From Deltaproteobacteria bacterium (GTDB taxonomy: Bacteria; Desulfobacterota; Desulfovibrionia; Desulfovibrionales; Desulfovibrionaceae): 54,399 bases of DNA. The notes beneath the pieces were generated by a model, which was given only the letters and a program-made list of their open reading frames with translations, was not told the origin of the DNA and searched no databases. The number at the start of each line of letters is the position of its first letter. Position 1 is the first letter of the stretch. The position numbers were made by a program, and so were the translations under genes. The stretch is taken from contig SAAX01000010.1 of the NCBI GenBank assembly GCA_009929215.1, positions 1 through 54,399 on the forward strand, read 5' to 3'. This document shows, piece by piece, positions 8,662-16,834 of the stretch.

Positions 8662-9759
8662 ATGAAGGGTTTTATGCGCCGGACGTGGTGTGTGGTTTTT
8701 GTATGCCTGCTTTCTGCCAGTGCGCTGCTTGCATCTGCACAGTCGGCAACGGCAGCTTACAAGGCAGAGTATAAACTGAGCGTTGTTCCTGGTGCCACTT
8801 CCGGGTGGGGCCTTACAGCTACCCGCTTTGCCGAACTGGTAAACGAGCGTACCAACGGGCGCATCAATATTAAGGTCTATCCCTCAAGCCAGTTGTTGGC
8901 TGGCAAGCAGACCTCCGAATTTCTTATGCTGCGCAACGGCTCCATTGATTTTGCCCTGGCCTCGCCCATCAACTGGTCGCCCCAGATCAAGGAACTGAAC
9001 CTCACGGCCCTGCCCTTTTTTATGGCCGTGCAGCCTGACCGCTACAAGGCAATCGACGCCGTGACGGCGGGTAAATCTGGCGCAATGCTCATTGCCGCCG
9101 TTGAGCAAAAGGGCGTAAAGCTGCTTGGCTGGGGCGAAAATGGCTACCGCGAAATGACCACCAGCAAGGGCCCCATCACCAAACCAGAAGATATGCAGGG
9201 TTTGAAGATACGCGTGGTTGGTAGCCCCATCTTTATTGATACGTTCCGTGCTCTTGGCGCAAACCCCGTCAACATGAACTGGGCCGAGGCCACCACGGGC
9301 TTTCAGCAAGGCGTGGTGGACGGGCAGGAAAACCCCACCAACGGCATTAATATTCCCCTGAAGATTTGGGATTACCACAAGTTTTTGTGCGATTGGCACT
9401 ACGTGATTGACCCGCTGATGCTTGGCGTTAACCCTGGCGTGTGGTCGCAGTTTACGCCCGAAGACAAGCAGATTCTGCTTGCCTGCGCCAAAGAAATGGA
9501 GCTCTACAGCAAGGCACTTTCGCGCCTTGGCATGGATGACGGCGCGTCAAAGGCCTATCTTGAAAAAATCGGCAAGCTGCCTGATGTCACCGATCCCTAT
9601 GCCTGTCTTGAGCAGCACGGCATGACTGTTTCGCGCCTTACGGCCGAGCAGATTGCGCAATTCCACAAGGCCACACAAGCCGTGCGCGACGAGTGGACTA
9701 GCAAAATAGGGCCCAATCTGGTCAAGGCCGCAGAACAGGATATGGCCACAGCAAAATAG
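8662..9759 (+). CDS. TRAP transporter periplasmic solute-binding protein (DctP family)
   Basis: A 365-residue extracytoplasmic binding protein of a tripartite ATP-independent periplasmic transporter. It starts with a typical signal peptide (MKGFMRRTW, hydrophobic core, then SAQSATA before the mature AYKAEY). The body has family patterns such as EDMQGLKIRVVGSPIF, the segment carrying the Arg that grips the substrate carboxylate, followed by FQQGVVDGQENPTNGI. It captures an organic acid and delivers it to the membrane pair encoded downstream, which use a sodium or proton gradient. The ligand cannot be told. A hairpin after the stop probably sets its expression above that of the membrane subunits. 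Confidence 0.93.
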   Translation: MKGFMRRTWCVVFVCLLSASALLASAQSATAAYKAEYKLSVVPGATSGWGLTATRFAELVNERTNGRINIKVYPSSQLLAGKQTSEFLMLRNGSIDFALASPINWSPQIKELNLTALPFFMAVQPDRYKAIDAVTAGKSGAMLIAAVEQKGVKLLGWGENGYREMTTSKGPITKPEDMQGLKIRVVGSPIFIDTFRALGANPVNMNWAEATTGFQQGVVDGQENPTNGINIPLKIWDYHKFLCDWHYVIDPLMLGVNPGVWSQFTPEDKQILLACAKEMELYSKALSRLGMDDGASKAYLEKIGKLPDVTDPYACLEQHGMTVSRLTAEQIAQFHKATQAVRDEWTSKIGPNLVKAAEQDMATAK

Positions 9760-9768
9760 CATCAGACA

Positions 9769-9804
9769 CCCCCTCATACGCCACAGGTGTACGAGGGGGT
9801 TTTT
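9769..9804 (+). terminator. Intra-operon hairpin with T-run between dctP and dctQ
   Basis: The arms CCCCCTCATAC (9769-9779) and GTACGAGGGGG (9789-9799) pair with one mismatch and are followed by five T's. This has the form of an intrinsic terminator but lies inside the TRAP operon. Its 3' arm includes the GAGGGGG that could act as ribosome site for the dctQ ATG at 9810, so folding could also limit dctQ translation. Confidence 0.7.
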
Positions 9805-9809
9805 CAGGG

Positions 9810-10292
9810 ATGGGTAGAAAAATGTGGAGTCTGTTGGACAGAAGGTTTGAAGATCTGCTGGGATCATTTGTGCTGTCAGTAATGGCGGTAATTGCATTTC
9901 TTAATGTAATTGTCCGCTACTGCACGTCTTTTTCGTTTGCCTGGACAGAAGAAATCACCATCAACTTCTTTGTTTGGCTAACACTGCTGGGCACGGCCCG
10001 CGCGTTTCGCGAAGGCGGGCACCTGGGCATGACCGCATTGTACGATGCCCTGCCCCTGCCGTATCGGCGTGTTTGCTACTGGGGCTCGGTGCTGATTGGC
10101 GTGTGCTTTTTTGGCGCGCTGTGCTGGACAGGCCTTGTTGAGGTACTGGACGAAATTGATCTTGAGGCTACCTCAGAGGCACTTGGGATTCCCGTCTGGT
10201 GGTACACAATCGCCACGCCACTGTTTTCGCTGCTGATCATCTTCCGCATTGCGCAAAGGGCTTTTGAAGACCTGCGCAGCAACAACTTTTAG
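9810..10292 (+). CDS. TRAP transporter small membrane subunit (DctQ family)
   Basis: A 160-residue protein with four hydrophobic segments, the normal size and topology of the DctQ subunit. The family pattern FLNVIVRYCTSFSFAWTEEI, followed by FFVWLTLLGTARAFREGGH, is clear. It couples the DctP binding protein to the large DctM translocation subunit. Two starts are possible: ATG 9810, whose ribosome site lies in the preceding hairpin, and ATG 9822, served by AGGGA at 9806-9810. The product is the same apart from four residues. dctM begins 11 bases after its stop. Confidence 0.92.
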   Translation: MGRKMWSLLDRRFEDLLGSFVLSVMAVIAFLNVIVRYCTSFSFAWTEEITINFFVWLTLLGTARAFREGGHLGMTALYDALPLPYRRVCYWGSVLIGVCFFGALCWTGLVEVLDEIDLEATSEALGIPVWWYTIATPLFSLLIIFRIAQRAFEDLRSNNF

Positions 10293-10303
10293 GCGAGGAT
10301 ACT

Positions 10304-11599
10304 ATGGACGCACTGCTTCACGATCCCGCCTTCTGGTTGCTGACGCTTTTTCTTGTACCCCTGCTTTTTCGCGTGCCCATTGCCCTGGCCCTGGGCTTTT
10401 CTGCCCTTGTTGTTGTGTGGAAGTGGGACATGGGCGTCAGCATGCTTTCCTACAACTTTTTTGCAGGAATAGCCAAGTTTCCTCTGCTTGCCATACCCTT
10501 CTTTATTCTGGCGGGTTACATTATGGAGAGGGCTGGCATAGCCGCCCGCATAGTGGCACTTATGGAGGCTCTGGTGGGTTCCATGACCGGCGGGCTGGCT
10601 GTGGCCACCGTTGCCGTCGCCACATTCTGGGGGGCGGTTAGCGGCTCTGGCCCTGCCACTGTGGCGGCGCTGGGGCTCATACTCATACCCGGCATGGCCA
10701 ATGCCGGATACAAAAAGTCCTTTGCCACGGCAACGGTTGCCGTAACCTCTGGTCTTGCCATCGTTATCCCGCCCAGCATCGCCTTTATTGTGTATGGCGG
10801 GGTTGCGGATGTTTCCGTCCCTGCCCTGTTTGCGGCGGGCTTTGTGCCTGGTGTCATTGTGGCCGTCTTCATTATGGGGGCGGTGCTGCTAATCTCGCGC
10901 AAGCGGGGCTACAAGGGCAAGCCACGGCAGCAGCCTGTAAGCAAGGCCCTGCGCGAGGCTTTTTGGGGCATCATGACCCCGGTAGTCATTTTGGGTGGCA
11001 TTTACGGCGGCGTGTTTACGCCAACAGAGGCAGCCGCCGTGGCCATCTTTTATGGCCTTTTTGTGGGTGTTTTCATTTACCGCACCATCAACAGCCTGTC
11101 GATCATTGTTGAAATTTTGACAGAAACCGCCAAGGCCACTGCCATCGTTATGATTGTGGTCACTTGTGCGGGGCTTTACTCTTGGGTGGGATCGGCCGTT
11201 GGGCTGGTGGAAAAATGCTCTGGCGTCTTGCTTGGCGTATCCAGCAACCCCTGGATCGTGTTGCTGATGATCAATATTATCCTGATTTTTGCGGGCATGC
11301 TGCTGGACGCAATTTCCATCTACTATGTATTTCTGCCATTCATGCTGCCCATTGTCAGCCACTTTCACTGGGATCCGGTCTGGTTCGGCATAATGATGAC
11401 AATCAACCTTGCCATAGGGCAGGTAACGCCGCCGGTTGCCGTAAACCTCTATGTGGGCGCAAAAATCAGCGGGCTCACCATGGAGCAGATCAGCAAGGAG
11501 GCCTTGCCCCTCATTGGAGCGGCCCTGCTTGCACTGGCTGTTATCACGGTCTTCCCGGCAGTAACCACCTTTGTTCCCAAGATGCTGGGCCTCTACTAA
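10304..11599 (+). CDS. TRAP transporter large permease (DctM family)
   Basis: A 431-residue polytopic protein of normal DctM length with about twelve hydrophobic segments. Family signatures include the start PAFWLLTLFLVPLLFRVPIA, the AVSGSGPATVAALG loop, IPPSIAFIVYGGV and the late GQVTPPVAVNLYVG. It forms the ion-coupled channel that imports the organic acid bound by DctP. GAGGATACT lies immediately before the ATG. It closes the three-gene operon and is followed by a GC-rich hairpin. Confidence 0.94.
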   Translation: MDALLHDPAFWLLTLFLVPLLFRVPIALALGFSALVVVWKWDMGVSMLSYNFFAGIAKFPLLAIPFFILAGYIMERAGIAARIVALMEALVGSMTGGLAVATVAVATFWGAVSGSGPATVAALGLILIPGMANAGYKKSFATATVAVTSGLAIVIPPSIAFIVYGGVADVSVPALFAAGFVPGVIVAVFIMGAVLLISRKRGYKGKPRQQPVSKALREAFWGIMTPVVILGGIYGGVFTPTEAAAVAIFYGLFVGVFIYRTINSLSIIVEILTETAKATAIVMIVVTCAGLYSWVGSAVGLVEKCSGVLLGVSSNPWIVLLMINIILIFAGMLLDAISIYYVFLPFMLPIVSHFHWDPVWFGIMMTINLAIGQVTPPVAVNLYVGAKISGLTMEQISKEALPLIGAALLALAVITVFPAVTTFVPKMLGLY

Positions 11600-11618
11600 T
11601 TCAAGCCCCTGATTTCTC

Positions 11619-11657
11619 AGCAGCCCGACCGAAGCAAGCAGTTGCGGTCGGGCTGCT
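11619..11657 (+). terminator. Hairpin after the TRAP operon
   Basis: The 13-base arms AGCAGCCCGACCG (11619-11631) and CGGTCGGGCTGCT (11645-11657) are perfectly complementary around a 13-base loop, 20 bases after the dctM stop. The T-content after the stem is poor (TGCGTTC), so it may act with Rho or as a 3' end protector. Confidence 0.6.
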
Positions 11658-11781
11658 TGCGTTCAAGCCGCATTTGCAAAAGCCGTAGCGGATAAATGAA
11701 AAAGCCCCCGCAAGGAGGGCCATTTCATGTGGAGGTTGCGTTTGCCCGCGCACAGGCGCCAGCATCGGCTATATGGAAATA

Positions 11782-12159
11782 TCAGGCGTTGGCAGCCTTA
11801 AGCATTTCTTCAACCATTGAGAGCGAGGGGGTCGCACCAGAATCAAGCCCGCACAGGCCGCGCACAGCCAGCATGAGCATGTCGAACTGGAGGGACATTT
11901 CGGTTGCGCCGTTGTGGATAACGCACACATCGCCGCGCATGAACAGCTTGTAGGCGTGGCGGCTGCGTTCCTGACCGCTGGAACGAACAATGTAATAAAT
12001 CTGCTCGTTATTTTCGGTCACATAAAGCTTTTGGCGGGTCAGCGTGCCCTGCGATTCATCATACCATGAACATTCTGAAAAAAGACGGCCGCTAAAGGCA
12101 AAATCGCAGCCATTGTCCTGCTTCAGGCAAATGTCTTCCATGGTTTTCTGCGCGTTCAT
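11782..12159 (-). CDS. Conserved-looking hypothetical protein, 125 residues
   Basis: A small soluble protein without a recognised domain. It has a beta-rich middle (LTRQKLYVTENNEQIYYIVRSSG) and a helical C-terminus, with three cysteines in the first 31 residues that are not in a standard metal motif. GGAGGATAATGA directly before the reverse-strand ATG is a strong ribosome site, and base and codon use match its neighbours, so I take it as a real gene. It stands alone: its 3' end faces the TRAP operon and a 340-base gap lies upstream. Confidence 0.7.
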   Translation of the reverse strand: MNAQKTMEDICLKQDNGCDFAFSGRLFSECSWYDESQGTLTRQKLYVTENNEQIYYIVRSSGQERSRHAYKLFMRGDVCVIHNGATEMSLQFDMLMLAVRGLCGLDSGATPSLSMVEEMLKAANA

Positions 12160-12501
12160 TCATTATCCTCCGCAGGGTCTGACCAAACAATGGTCGCAAA
12201 AATCCCCAAACAACGATGGGGAAAACTAGCATTGCACCAGAAGCATTGTCAACAAAGCGCAGCAAATAAACAACAAAATCGCATGCGCAAACAGCAATTA
12301 AAATTTATAACCATACTATTTTTTTAATAAAAAAAGATATGTTTTCTTTTGCGGTTTGAGGTTTCAGCGGTCACAAACCGCCAGTTAGGCAGCCATGCCG
12401 CACTGGGCCTTTCCAGCCTTATTGCATGCTCATTAACGCACAGAAAGGTTTGACGCATTGCGGTTACATGCGGTTGCCTGACACTGTCAACCGTATGCAA
12501 T
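12160..12501. other. AT-rich intergenic region with an inverted repeat
   Basis: No gene is visible in this 342-base stretch. It holds an AT-rich block around 12240-12350, probably the promoter region of the hypothetical gene at 11782-12159, and an inverted repeat GCGGTTTG (12351-12358) / CAAACCGC (12374-12381) with a 15-base loop. The repeat lacks a T-run on its 3' side in either direction. Confidence 0.4.
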
Positions 12502-13008
12502 CTAACCTTTATTGCGCAGGCTGGCAAAGCGGGCATAGGCGCGCGCCACGGGCGAGGTGGGGTCCATGGCCTCAAGGTAGAGGCCGTGCGCATTGGGTGG
12601 TTCGGGCCTGGCGGGCATGGCGGCCCGGGTTGACGCGGTTGTGCGAACTGCGGTTTTGTCCAACCCTGCCTTGCCCATAAGCAGGCTCACCTTTATGGCG
12701 CTGAAAAAAGGCTGTTCCATAAAGGCGTTCACCCTCTCCAGTATTTCCTCTGCCATGAGGTGCAGCTCCTGCGCCAGCATGGCATCCTCTGCGCCGATAA
12801 GCAAAAGATCATGGTGGTGGCCCATGGGCCGCGCCAATGGAGCCAAATCTGGCCCCATAACCATTTCCCAGTTGAGCCAAAGCTGCTGCAACCGCGCCCT
12901 GCCCTCGCCCTGACCGGGGGCCGCACCAAGACCAGCCAGCACAGAGGCCATAACCTCCATGACTGGCACTGGCTGCGCATCCTTCTGGCGCTTGCGAAAC
13001 ACTGCCAT
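12502..13008 (-). CDS. DUF721 / DciA-like protein
   Basis: A 168-residue protein whose middle (LQQLWLNWEMVMGPDLAPLARPMGHHHDLLLIGAEDAMLAQEL) fits the DUF721 fold: the W-x-x-VMGP segment, then a strand for nucleic-acid contact and the A-x-x-QEL helix. DUF721 proteins include DciA, a loader of the replicative helicase in bacteria lacking DnaC. I chose the ATG at 13006-13008 because CCGGAG lies six bases upstream; the frame continues open further but without a site. The C-terminal 50 residues are Ala/Pro/Arg-rich and variable. It is divergent from sahR, so the operators at 13110-13137 could affect it. Confidence 0.75.
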   Translation of the reverse strand: MAVFRKRQKDAQPVPVMEVMASVLAGLGAAPGQGEGRARLQQLWLNWEMVMGPDLAPLARPMGHHHDLLLIGAEDAMLAQELHLMAEEILERVNAFMEQPFFSAIKVSLLMGKAGLDKTAVRTTASTRAAMPARPEPPNAHGLYLEAMDPTSPVARAYARFASLRNKG

Positions 13009-13109
13009 CACGGCTCCGGGCTGGGTTGGGTTGCTGGGATTGCGGTCATCAGAACTGCGGGGGTGCTGACAGGCGCGCAAAATGAGCTTATTGACTATAT
13101 GCAGATATG

Positions 13110-13137
13110 TTGATACACACATCAATCAAATTTGATT
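13110..13137. promoter_or_regulatory. Two overlapping inverted repeats, probable SahR operators
   Basis: TTGAT-ACACAC-ATCAA occupies 13110-13125 and is followed, sharing two bases, by the perfect 14-base palindrome AATCAAATTTGATT at 13124-13137. Both are built from the same ATCAA/TTGAT half-site. They end 12 bases before the ATG of the ArsR-type regulator, a normal place for autoregulation. SahR regulators of sulfate reducers are known to control themselves and ahcY; assignment of these sites to SahR is inference. Confidence 0.7.
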
Positions 13138-13149
13138 TATAGGAACACC

Positions 13150-14073
13150 ATGGCACTTTTATTTTTCAAGGCCCTCTCTGACGAAACACGTCTGCGGCTT
13201 GTGCATATCTTGCTGCATTACGAACTTTCGGTCAACGAGCTGGTCAGCATCCTCGATATGGGGCAGTCGCGGGTTTCGCGCCACCTCAAAATACTCACCG
13301 AGGCAGGGCTGCTCACCTCGCGGCGCGATGGCCTGTGGGTTTTTTACGCCACGCCCCGCTCTGGTGAAGAACGCGAGTTTCTGCGCGCCATCACGCCCTT
13401 TGTGCACCCCGATGCCGCCATGCGAGCCGACCTCAACATGGCCGCCCAGATGCTGGAAGAACGCGCCCTCAAGACCCGCCAGTTCTTCAACGCCATTGCG
13501 GAGGACTGGGACGAGCTGAACCGCGAAGTGCTTGGATCATTTGATCTTTCTGAGGCTGTTTGCGATGCAGTACCCCAAGACTGCGGAACCGCAGTGGATC
13601 TTGGTTGCGGTACGGGGGGCGTGCTTGCCCGCATGCTGCCCAAGGTGCGCGGGCTTATCGGCGTGGACGGCTCTGCCCGCATGCTCGAAATTTGCCGCCG
13701 CCGCTTCACAGCCGAAGACCTGGCCGACGGCCGTGTTTCGTTGCGCATTGGCGAGCTGAGCCACCTGCCCCTGCGCGACCACGAGGCAGACTTTGCCTGC
13801 ATCAACCTTGTGCTGCACCACCTTTCTGACCCTGCAGAAGGCCTACGCGAAATACGCCGCATCATGGCTGTAGGCGGCAGGCTGTTTGTGGCCGACTTTC
13901 AGCGCCATGCAGACGAAACCATGCGCATACGCTACGGCGACCGCTGGCTTGGCTTTGACGAGCAGCAACTTGGCCTTGATTTGGCCGCCGCTGGCTTCAA
14001 GGTTTTGCACTGCAAGCACATGCCTGTTGACCGCAACATGACCCTGCTGCTGCTGAGCGCAGAGGCCTGCTGA
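13150..14073 (+). CDS. sahR: ArsR-family regulator fused to a methyltransferase-like domain (SahR type)
   Basis: A 307-residue protein. Residues 1-90 are an ArsR winged helix (LSDETRLRLVHILLHYELSVNELVSIL, then GQSRVSRHLKILTEAGLL). Residues from about 140 form a class I SAM-dependent methyltransferase fold with the binding loop VDLGCGTGGVLA, GVDGSARMLEICRRR and ADFACINLVLHHLSDP. In sulfate reducers this architecture next to ahcY is SahR, which senses S-adenosylhomocysteine through the methyltransferase-like domain and controls the methyl cycle. The ATG at 13150 has AGGA upstream; an in-frame TTG at 13132 lies inside the operator and is less likely. ahcY follows after 91 bases. Confidence 0.85.
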   Translation: MALLFFKALSDETRLRLVHILLHYELSVNELVSILDMGQSRVSRHLKILTEAGLLTSRRDGLWVFYATPRSGEEREFLRAITPFVHPDAAMRADLNMAAQMLEERALKTRQFFNAIAEDWDELNREVLGSFDLSEAVCDAVPQDCGTAVDLGCGTGGVLARMLPKVRGLIGVDGSARMLEICRRRFTAEDLADGRVSLRIGELSHLPLRDHEADFACINLVLHHLSDPAEGLREIRRIMAVGGRLFVADFQRHADETMRIRYGDRWLGFDEQQLGLDLAAAGFKVLHCKHMPVDRNMTLLLLSAEAC

Positions 14074-14164
14074 CAATAACGAGCCAGCACAAAACTCAAC
14101 ACACTGGCATAGTTAGATCTTTTTTTACAACTAACGACAACAAAATTGCGCATAGGAGAACACC

Positions 14165-15586
14165 ATGATCAAGCCCCTCGACCTTAGCCTGGATTACAAA
14201 GTTGCCGACATGTCGCTGGCCGACTTTGGCAAAAAAGAAATGCAGCTTTCCGAGCGCGAAACTCCCGGCCTGATGGAATGCATCAAAAAGTACGGCCCCA
14301 CCAAGCCCCTCAAGGGCCTCAAGGTAACCGGCTCGCTGCACATGACCATTCAGACGGCCATGCTCATCAAGACCCTGCACGCCCTTGGCGCAGATATTCG
14401 CTGGGCTTCGTGCAACATCTTCTCCACCCAGGATCATGCCGCCGCCGCCATTGCGGAAACCGGCATGGCCAAGGTTTTTGCCTGGAAGGGCGAAACCCTT
14501 GAAGACTACTGGTGGTGCACCGAGATGGCCCTTACCTGGCCCGACGGCAGCGGCCCCGACCTGATCGTGGACGACGGCGGCGACGCCACCCTGCTGATCC
14601 ACAAGGGTGTGGAAGCAGAAGACGACCCCTCCATCCTTGACCAGCCCACCGACAACAAGGAATTTCAGTGCATTCTTGACCGCCTCAAGCTGCGCCTCAA
14701 GGAAGACCCCCAGCACTGGCACAAGGTTGCCGCCAAGATAAAGGGCGTTTCGGAAGAAACCACCACCGGCGTACACCGCCTGTACCAGCTTGAAGCCGCC
14801 GGAACCCTGCTGTTCCCCGCTATTAACGTCAACGACTCGGTCACCAAGTCCAAGTTCGACAACCTGTACGGCTGCCGCGAATCGCTGGCCGACGGTATCA
14901 AGCGCGCCACCGACATCATGGTGGCTGGCAAGGTGGTTGTGGTTGTGGGCTACGGCGACGTGGGCAAGGGCTGCGCCCAGTCCATGCGCGGCTTTGGCGC
15001 GCGCGTGCTGGTTACCGAAATCGACCCCATCTGCGCCCTCCAGGCCGCTATGGAAGGCTATGAAGTCACCACGGTCGAAAACGCACTGCCCCAGGGCGAT
15101 ATCTATGTGACTTGCACCGGCAACTACCACGTCATCACCGGGGCCCACATGGAAGCCATGAAGGACGAGGCCATTGTGTGCAACATCGGCCACTTCGACA
15201 GCGAAATCGAAATGTCCTACCTGGAAAACACCCCCGGTATCACCCGCCTGAACATCAAGCCACAGGTGGACAAGTGGACGCTCAAGTCTGGCCGCAGCAT
15301 CATTGTGCTGGCTGAGGGCCGCCTGGTGAACCTTGGCTGCGCCACTGGCCACGCCAGCTTTGTCATGTCCAACAGCTTCACCAACCAGACCCTTGCCCAG
15401 CTCAAGCTGGCCTCTGAAAAGCTTGAGAACAAGGTCTACACCTTGCCCAAGGAACTGGACGAAGAAGTGGCCCGCCTGCACCTCGACCGTCTGGGCGTCA
15501 AGCTGACCAAGCTTACCCCCGAACAGGCCGAATACATTGGCGTGAAGGCCGAGGGCCCCTACAAGCCCACCCACTACCGCTACTAG
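14165..15586 (+). CDS. ahcY: Adenosylhomocysteinase
   Basis: A 473-residue S-adenosyl-L-homocysteine hydrolase, of normal bacterial length. It splits S-adenosylhomocysteine into homocysteine and adenosine in the cytoplasm, relieving product inhibition of methyltransferases. Visible signatures are the N-terminal [34 protein letters not shown], the NAD-binding loop [23 protein letters not shown], and the terminal [14 protein letters not shown] precedes the ATG. It lies just behind sahR, probably in one transcript, and ends in a strong terminator. Confidence 0.98.
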   Translation: MIKPLDLSLDYKVADMSLADFGKKEMQLSERETPGLMECIKKYGPTKPLKGLKVTGSLHMTIQTAMLIKTLHALGADIRWASCNIFSTQDHAAAAIAETGMAKVFAWKGETLEDYWWCTEMALTWPDGSGPDLIVDDGGDATLLIHKGVEAEDDPSILDQPTDNKEFQCILDRLKLRLKEDPQHWHKVAAKIKGVSEETTTGVHRLYQLEAAGTLLFPAINVNDSVTKSKFDNLYGCRESLADGIKRATDIMVAGKVVVVVGYGDVGKGCAQSMRGFGARVLVTEIDPICALQAAMEGYEVTTVENALPQGDIYVTCTGNYHVITGAHMEAMKDEAIVCNIGHFDSEIEMSYLENTPGITRLNIKPQVDKWTLKSGRSIIVLAEGRLVNLGCATGHASFVMSNSFTNQTLAQLKLASEKLENKVYTLPKELDEEVARLHLDRLGVKLTKLTPEQAEYIGVKAEGPYKPTHYRY

Positions 15587-15608
15587 GCCATAGAGTACAA
15601 ATAGCTGA

Positions 15609-15649
15609 AAAAGCCGGGGCAAACCATTGCGGTTTGCCCCGGCTTTTTT
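15609..15649 (+). terminator. Strong intrinsic terminator after ahcY
   Basis: A nearly ideal hairpin: AAGCCGGGGCAAACC (15611-15625) pairs perfectly with GGTTTGCCCCGGCTT (15631-15645) around the loop ATTGC, followed by a T-run to 15649. Confidence 0.93.
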
Positions 15650-15941
15650 AAATTTCTACCGAACACACACTGATGACTGCCAGCTTGCGGTGTTGCCGAT
15701 CTTGCTTGCGGGCCGTTTTCCGATGCAGGCCAGCCCCCAATTCTGTAAGATTGCCCAGCCAAGCCTCGCGCAGCCACCGCCCCCACTTTCTGCGCCCCCA
15801 CTTTATGCGCTCAGGCCACAGGCCACAACCCACAACCCAGGGGCAACCCCCTGGCGCAAACCACTTTCGCTGCGGCCTAACTACTATGCCCCGCCTGCTG
15901 CGCCCGAACGCTTACGCCTAACCGCAACAGCCTGCTCATCT
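15650..15941. other. Intergenic stretch without visible features
   Basis: Between the ahcY terminator and the 3' end of the GntR gene lie about 290 bases. I see no frame with a ribosome site and plausible protein composition, no repeat and no RNA gene. The reverse-strand terminator for the regulator gene was not identified. Confidence 0.4.
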
Positions 15942-16679
15942 CTACCACGCGGCAATGCGCACACCTGCTCTGGCAGCCGTGGCAATAACGTGCTCTTCCA
16001 TGGCCCGGCGTGCACCGTGCGGGTCGTGCAGGCGCAAATGCTCCAGCAGTGATTCGTGTTCGAGCATGGTTTCCCTCACGCTTTCCTGATTAGAAAAGGG
16101 CAAGCGCTGGCTTTCGGAAAAAAGGTCAAAAAACGGTCGCATGGCATCAATAAAAAACGGGTTGTTGGCCGCCTCAATCATCTGGCTGTGAAAGGCAAAG
16201 TCCAGCTGGGCAAAGTGCAGCATGTCGCCGCGCATACCGGCCTGCCGCATTTCGTCCAGCATGGCCACCATGTCGTCAATCTGGGCCTGTGTGGCATTCA
16301 GGGCCACAAGGGCGGCTATGGCTGGCTCAATGGCATGCCTGAACTGGTAAATCTGTGTCTCCTTACCCGCTATGAACGACCGGTCAGATCGCCGCAATGC
16401 TGGCGAGGGCATGCTCTCTTGCGCGCGGGAGTACAAAAACACCCCCTTTCCGGGCTGAATGTTCACCTTGCCCATGGTTTCAAGAATAACCAGAGCCTCG
16501 CGCACCGTGGGGCGGCTTATCCCCAGCGATTCGGCCAGTGCGCGCTGCGGGGGCAGCTTGTGGCCCTCTTGCCAGTTATTGGCCTGAATCATTGACAGAA
16601 TGCTTTCCGCCGCTTCCTCAGAACTTGATTTCCACGTTTTAGTAGAATTTTCTACTTTTCCTTGCAATTTAGCATACAT
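15942..16679 (-). CDS. GntR-family regulator, FadR/FCD type
   Basis: A 245-residue regulator. The N-terminal winged helix (AESILSMIQANNWQEGHKLPPQRALAESLGISRPTVREALVILE) is typical GntR; the all-helical C-terminal FCD domain (RHAIEPAIAALVALNA, LDFAFHSQMIEAANN, EHESLLEHLRLHDPHGARRAMEEH) usually binds a metal and a carboxylate ligand. I chose the ATG at 16677-16679 with GGTGG upstream; an in-frame TTG at 16781 would add 34 residues. It is divergent from the ABC/ureide operon and is its most likely regulator. A perfect 7-2-7 inverted repeat lies within its first codons. Confidence 0.85.
   Translation of the reverse strand: MYAKLQGKVENSTKTWKSSSEEAAESILSMIQANNWQEGHKLPPQRALAESLGISRPTVREALVILETMGKVNIQPGKGVFLYSRAQESMPSPALRRSDRSFIAGKETQIYQFRHAIEPAIAALVALNATQAQIDDMVAMLDEMRQAGMRGDMLHFAQLDFAFHSQMIEAANNPFFIDAMRPFFDLFSESQRLPFSNQESVRETMLEHESLLEHLRLHDPHGARRAMEEHVIATAARAGVRIAAW
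16641..16656. promoter_or_regulatory. Inverted repeat AGTAGAA-TT-TTCTACT, possible GntR operator
   Basis: Perfect 7-base arms around a 2-base centre lie within the first codons of the GntR gene. Related TTTGTAGA boxes occur at about 16692-16699 and 16732-16739 towards the ABC operon. FadR-type regulators bind short palindromes, so this set may be the regulator's binding array. This is inference from position and repetition. Confidence 0.45.
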
Positions 16680-16723
16680 ATTTTCCACCAATTTGTAGAT
16701 TGATTTTTTCTCTTTTTCACATA

Positions 16724-16753
16724 TTGACAACTTTGTAGAAACAGAGCAATCAT
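16724..16753 (+). promoter_or_regulatory. Candidate sigma-70 promoter of the ABC/ureide operon
   Basis: TTGACA at 16724-16729 matches the -35 consensus exactly. AATCAT at 16748-16753 is a four-of-six -10 match at 18-base spacing. A TTTGTAGA box falls between the two elements, where a bound repressor would block RNA polymerase. The start codon of the binding-protein gene is about 80 bases downstream. Confidence 0.4.
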
Positions 16754-16834
16754 TTTTTTTACCGGTCTTACCAGACAACAACCAAAACGTGGATAATGGC
16801 CGGATTCACTTCAACATTTTCTTCGGGGGACGTC

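Noticed and set aside
14074..14164. Possible SAH or SAM riboswitch before ahcY
   Set aside because: The 91-base gap holds only a weak AT-rich inverted repeat and no conserved riboswitch core; control by the SahR regulator explains the locus better.
14096..15622. Reverse-strand open frame of 508 codons covering ahcY
   Set aside because: Antisense shadow of a highly conserved enzyme; it also runs into the ahcY terminator.
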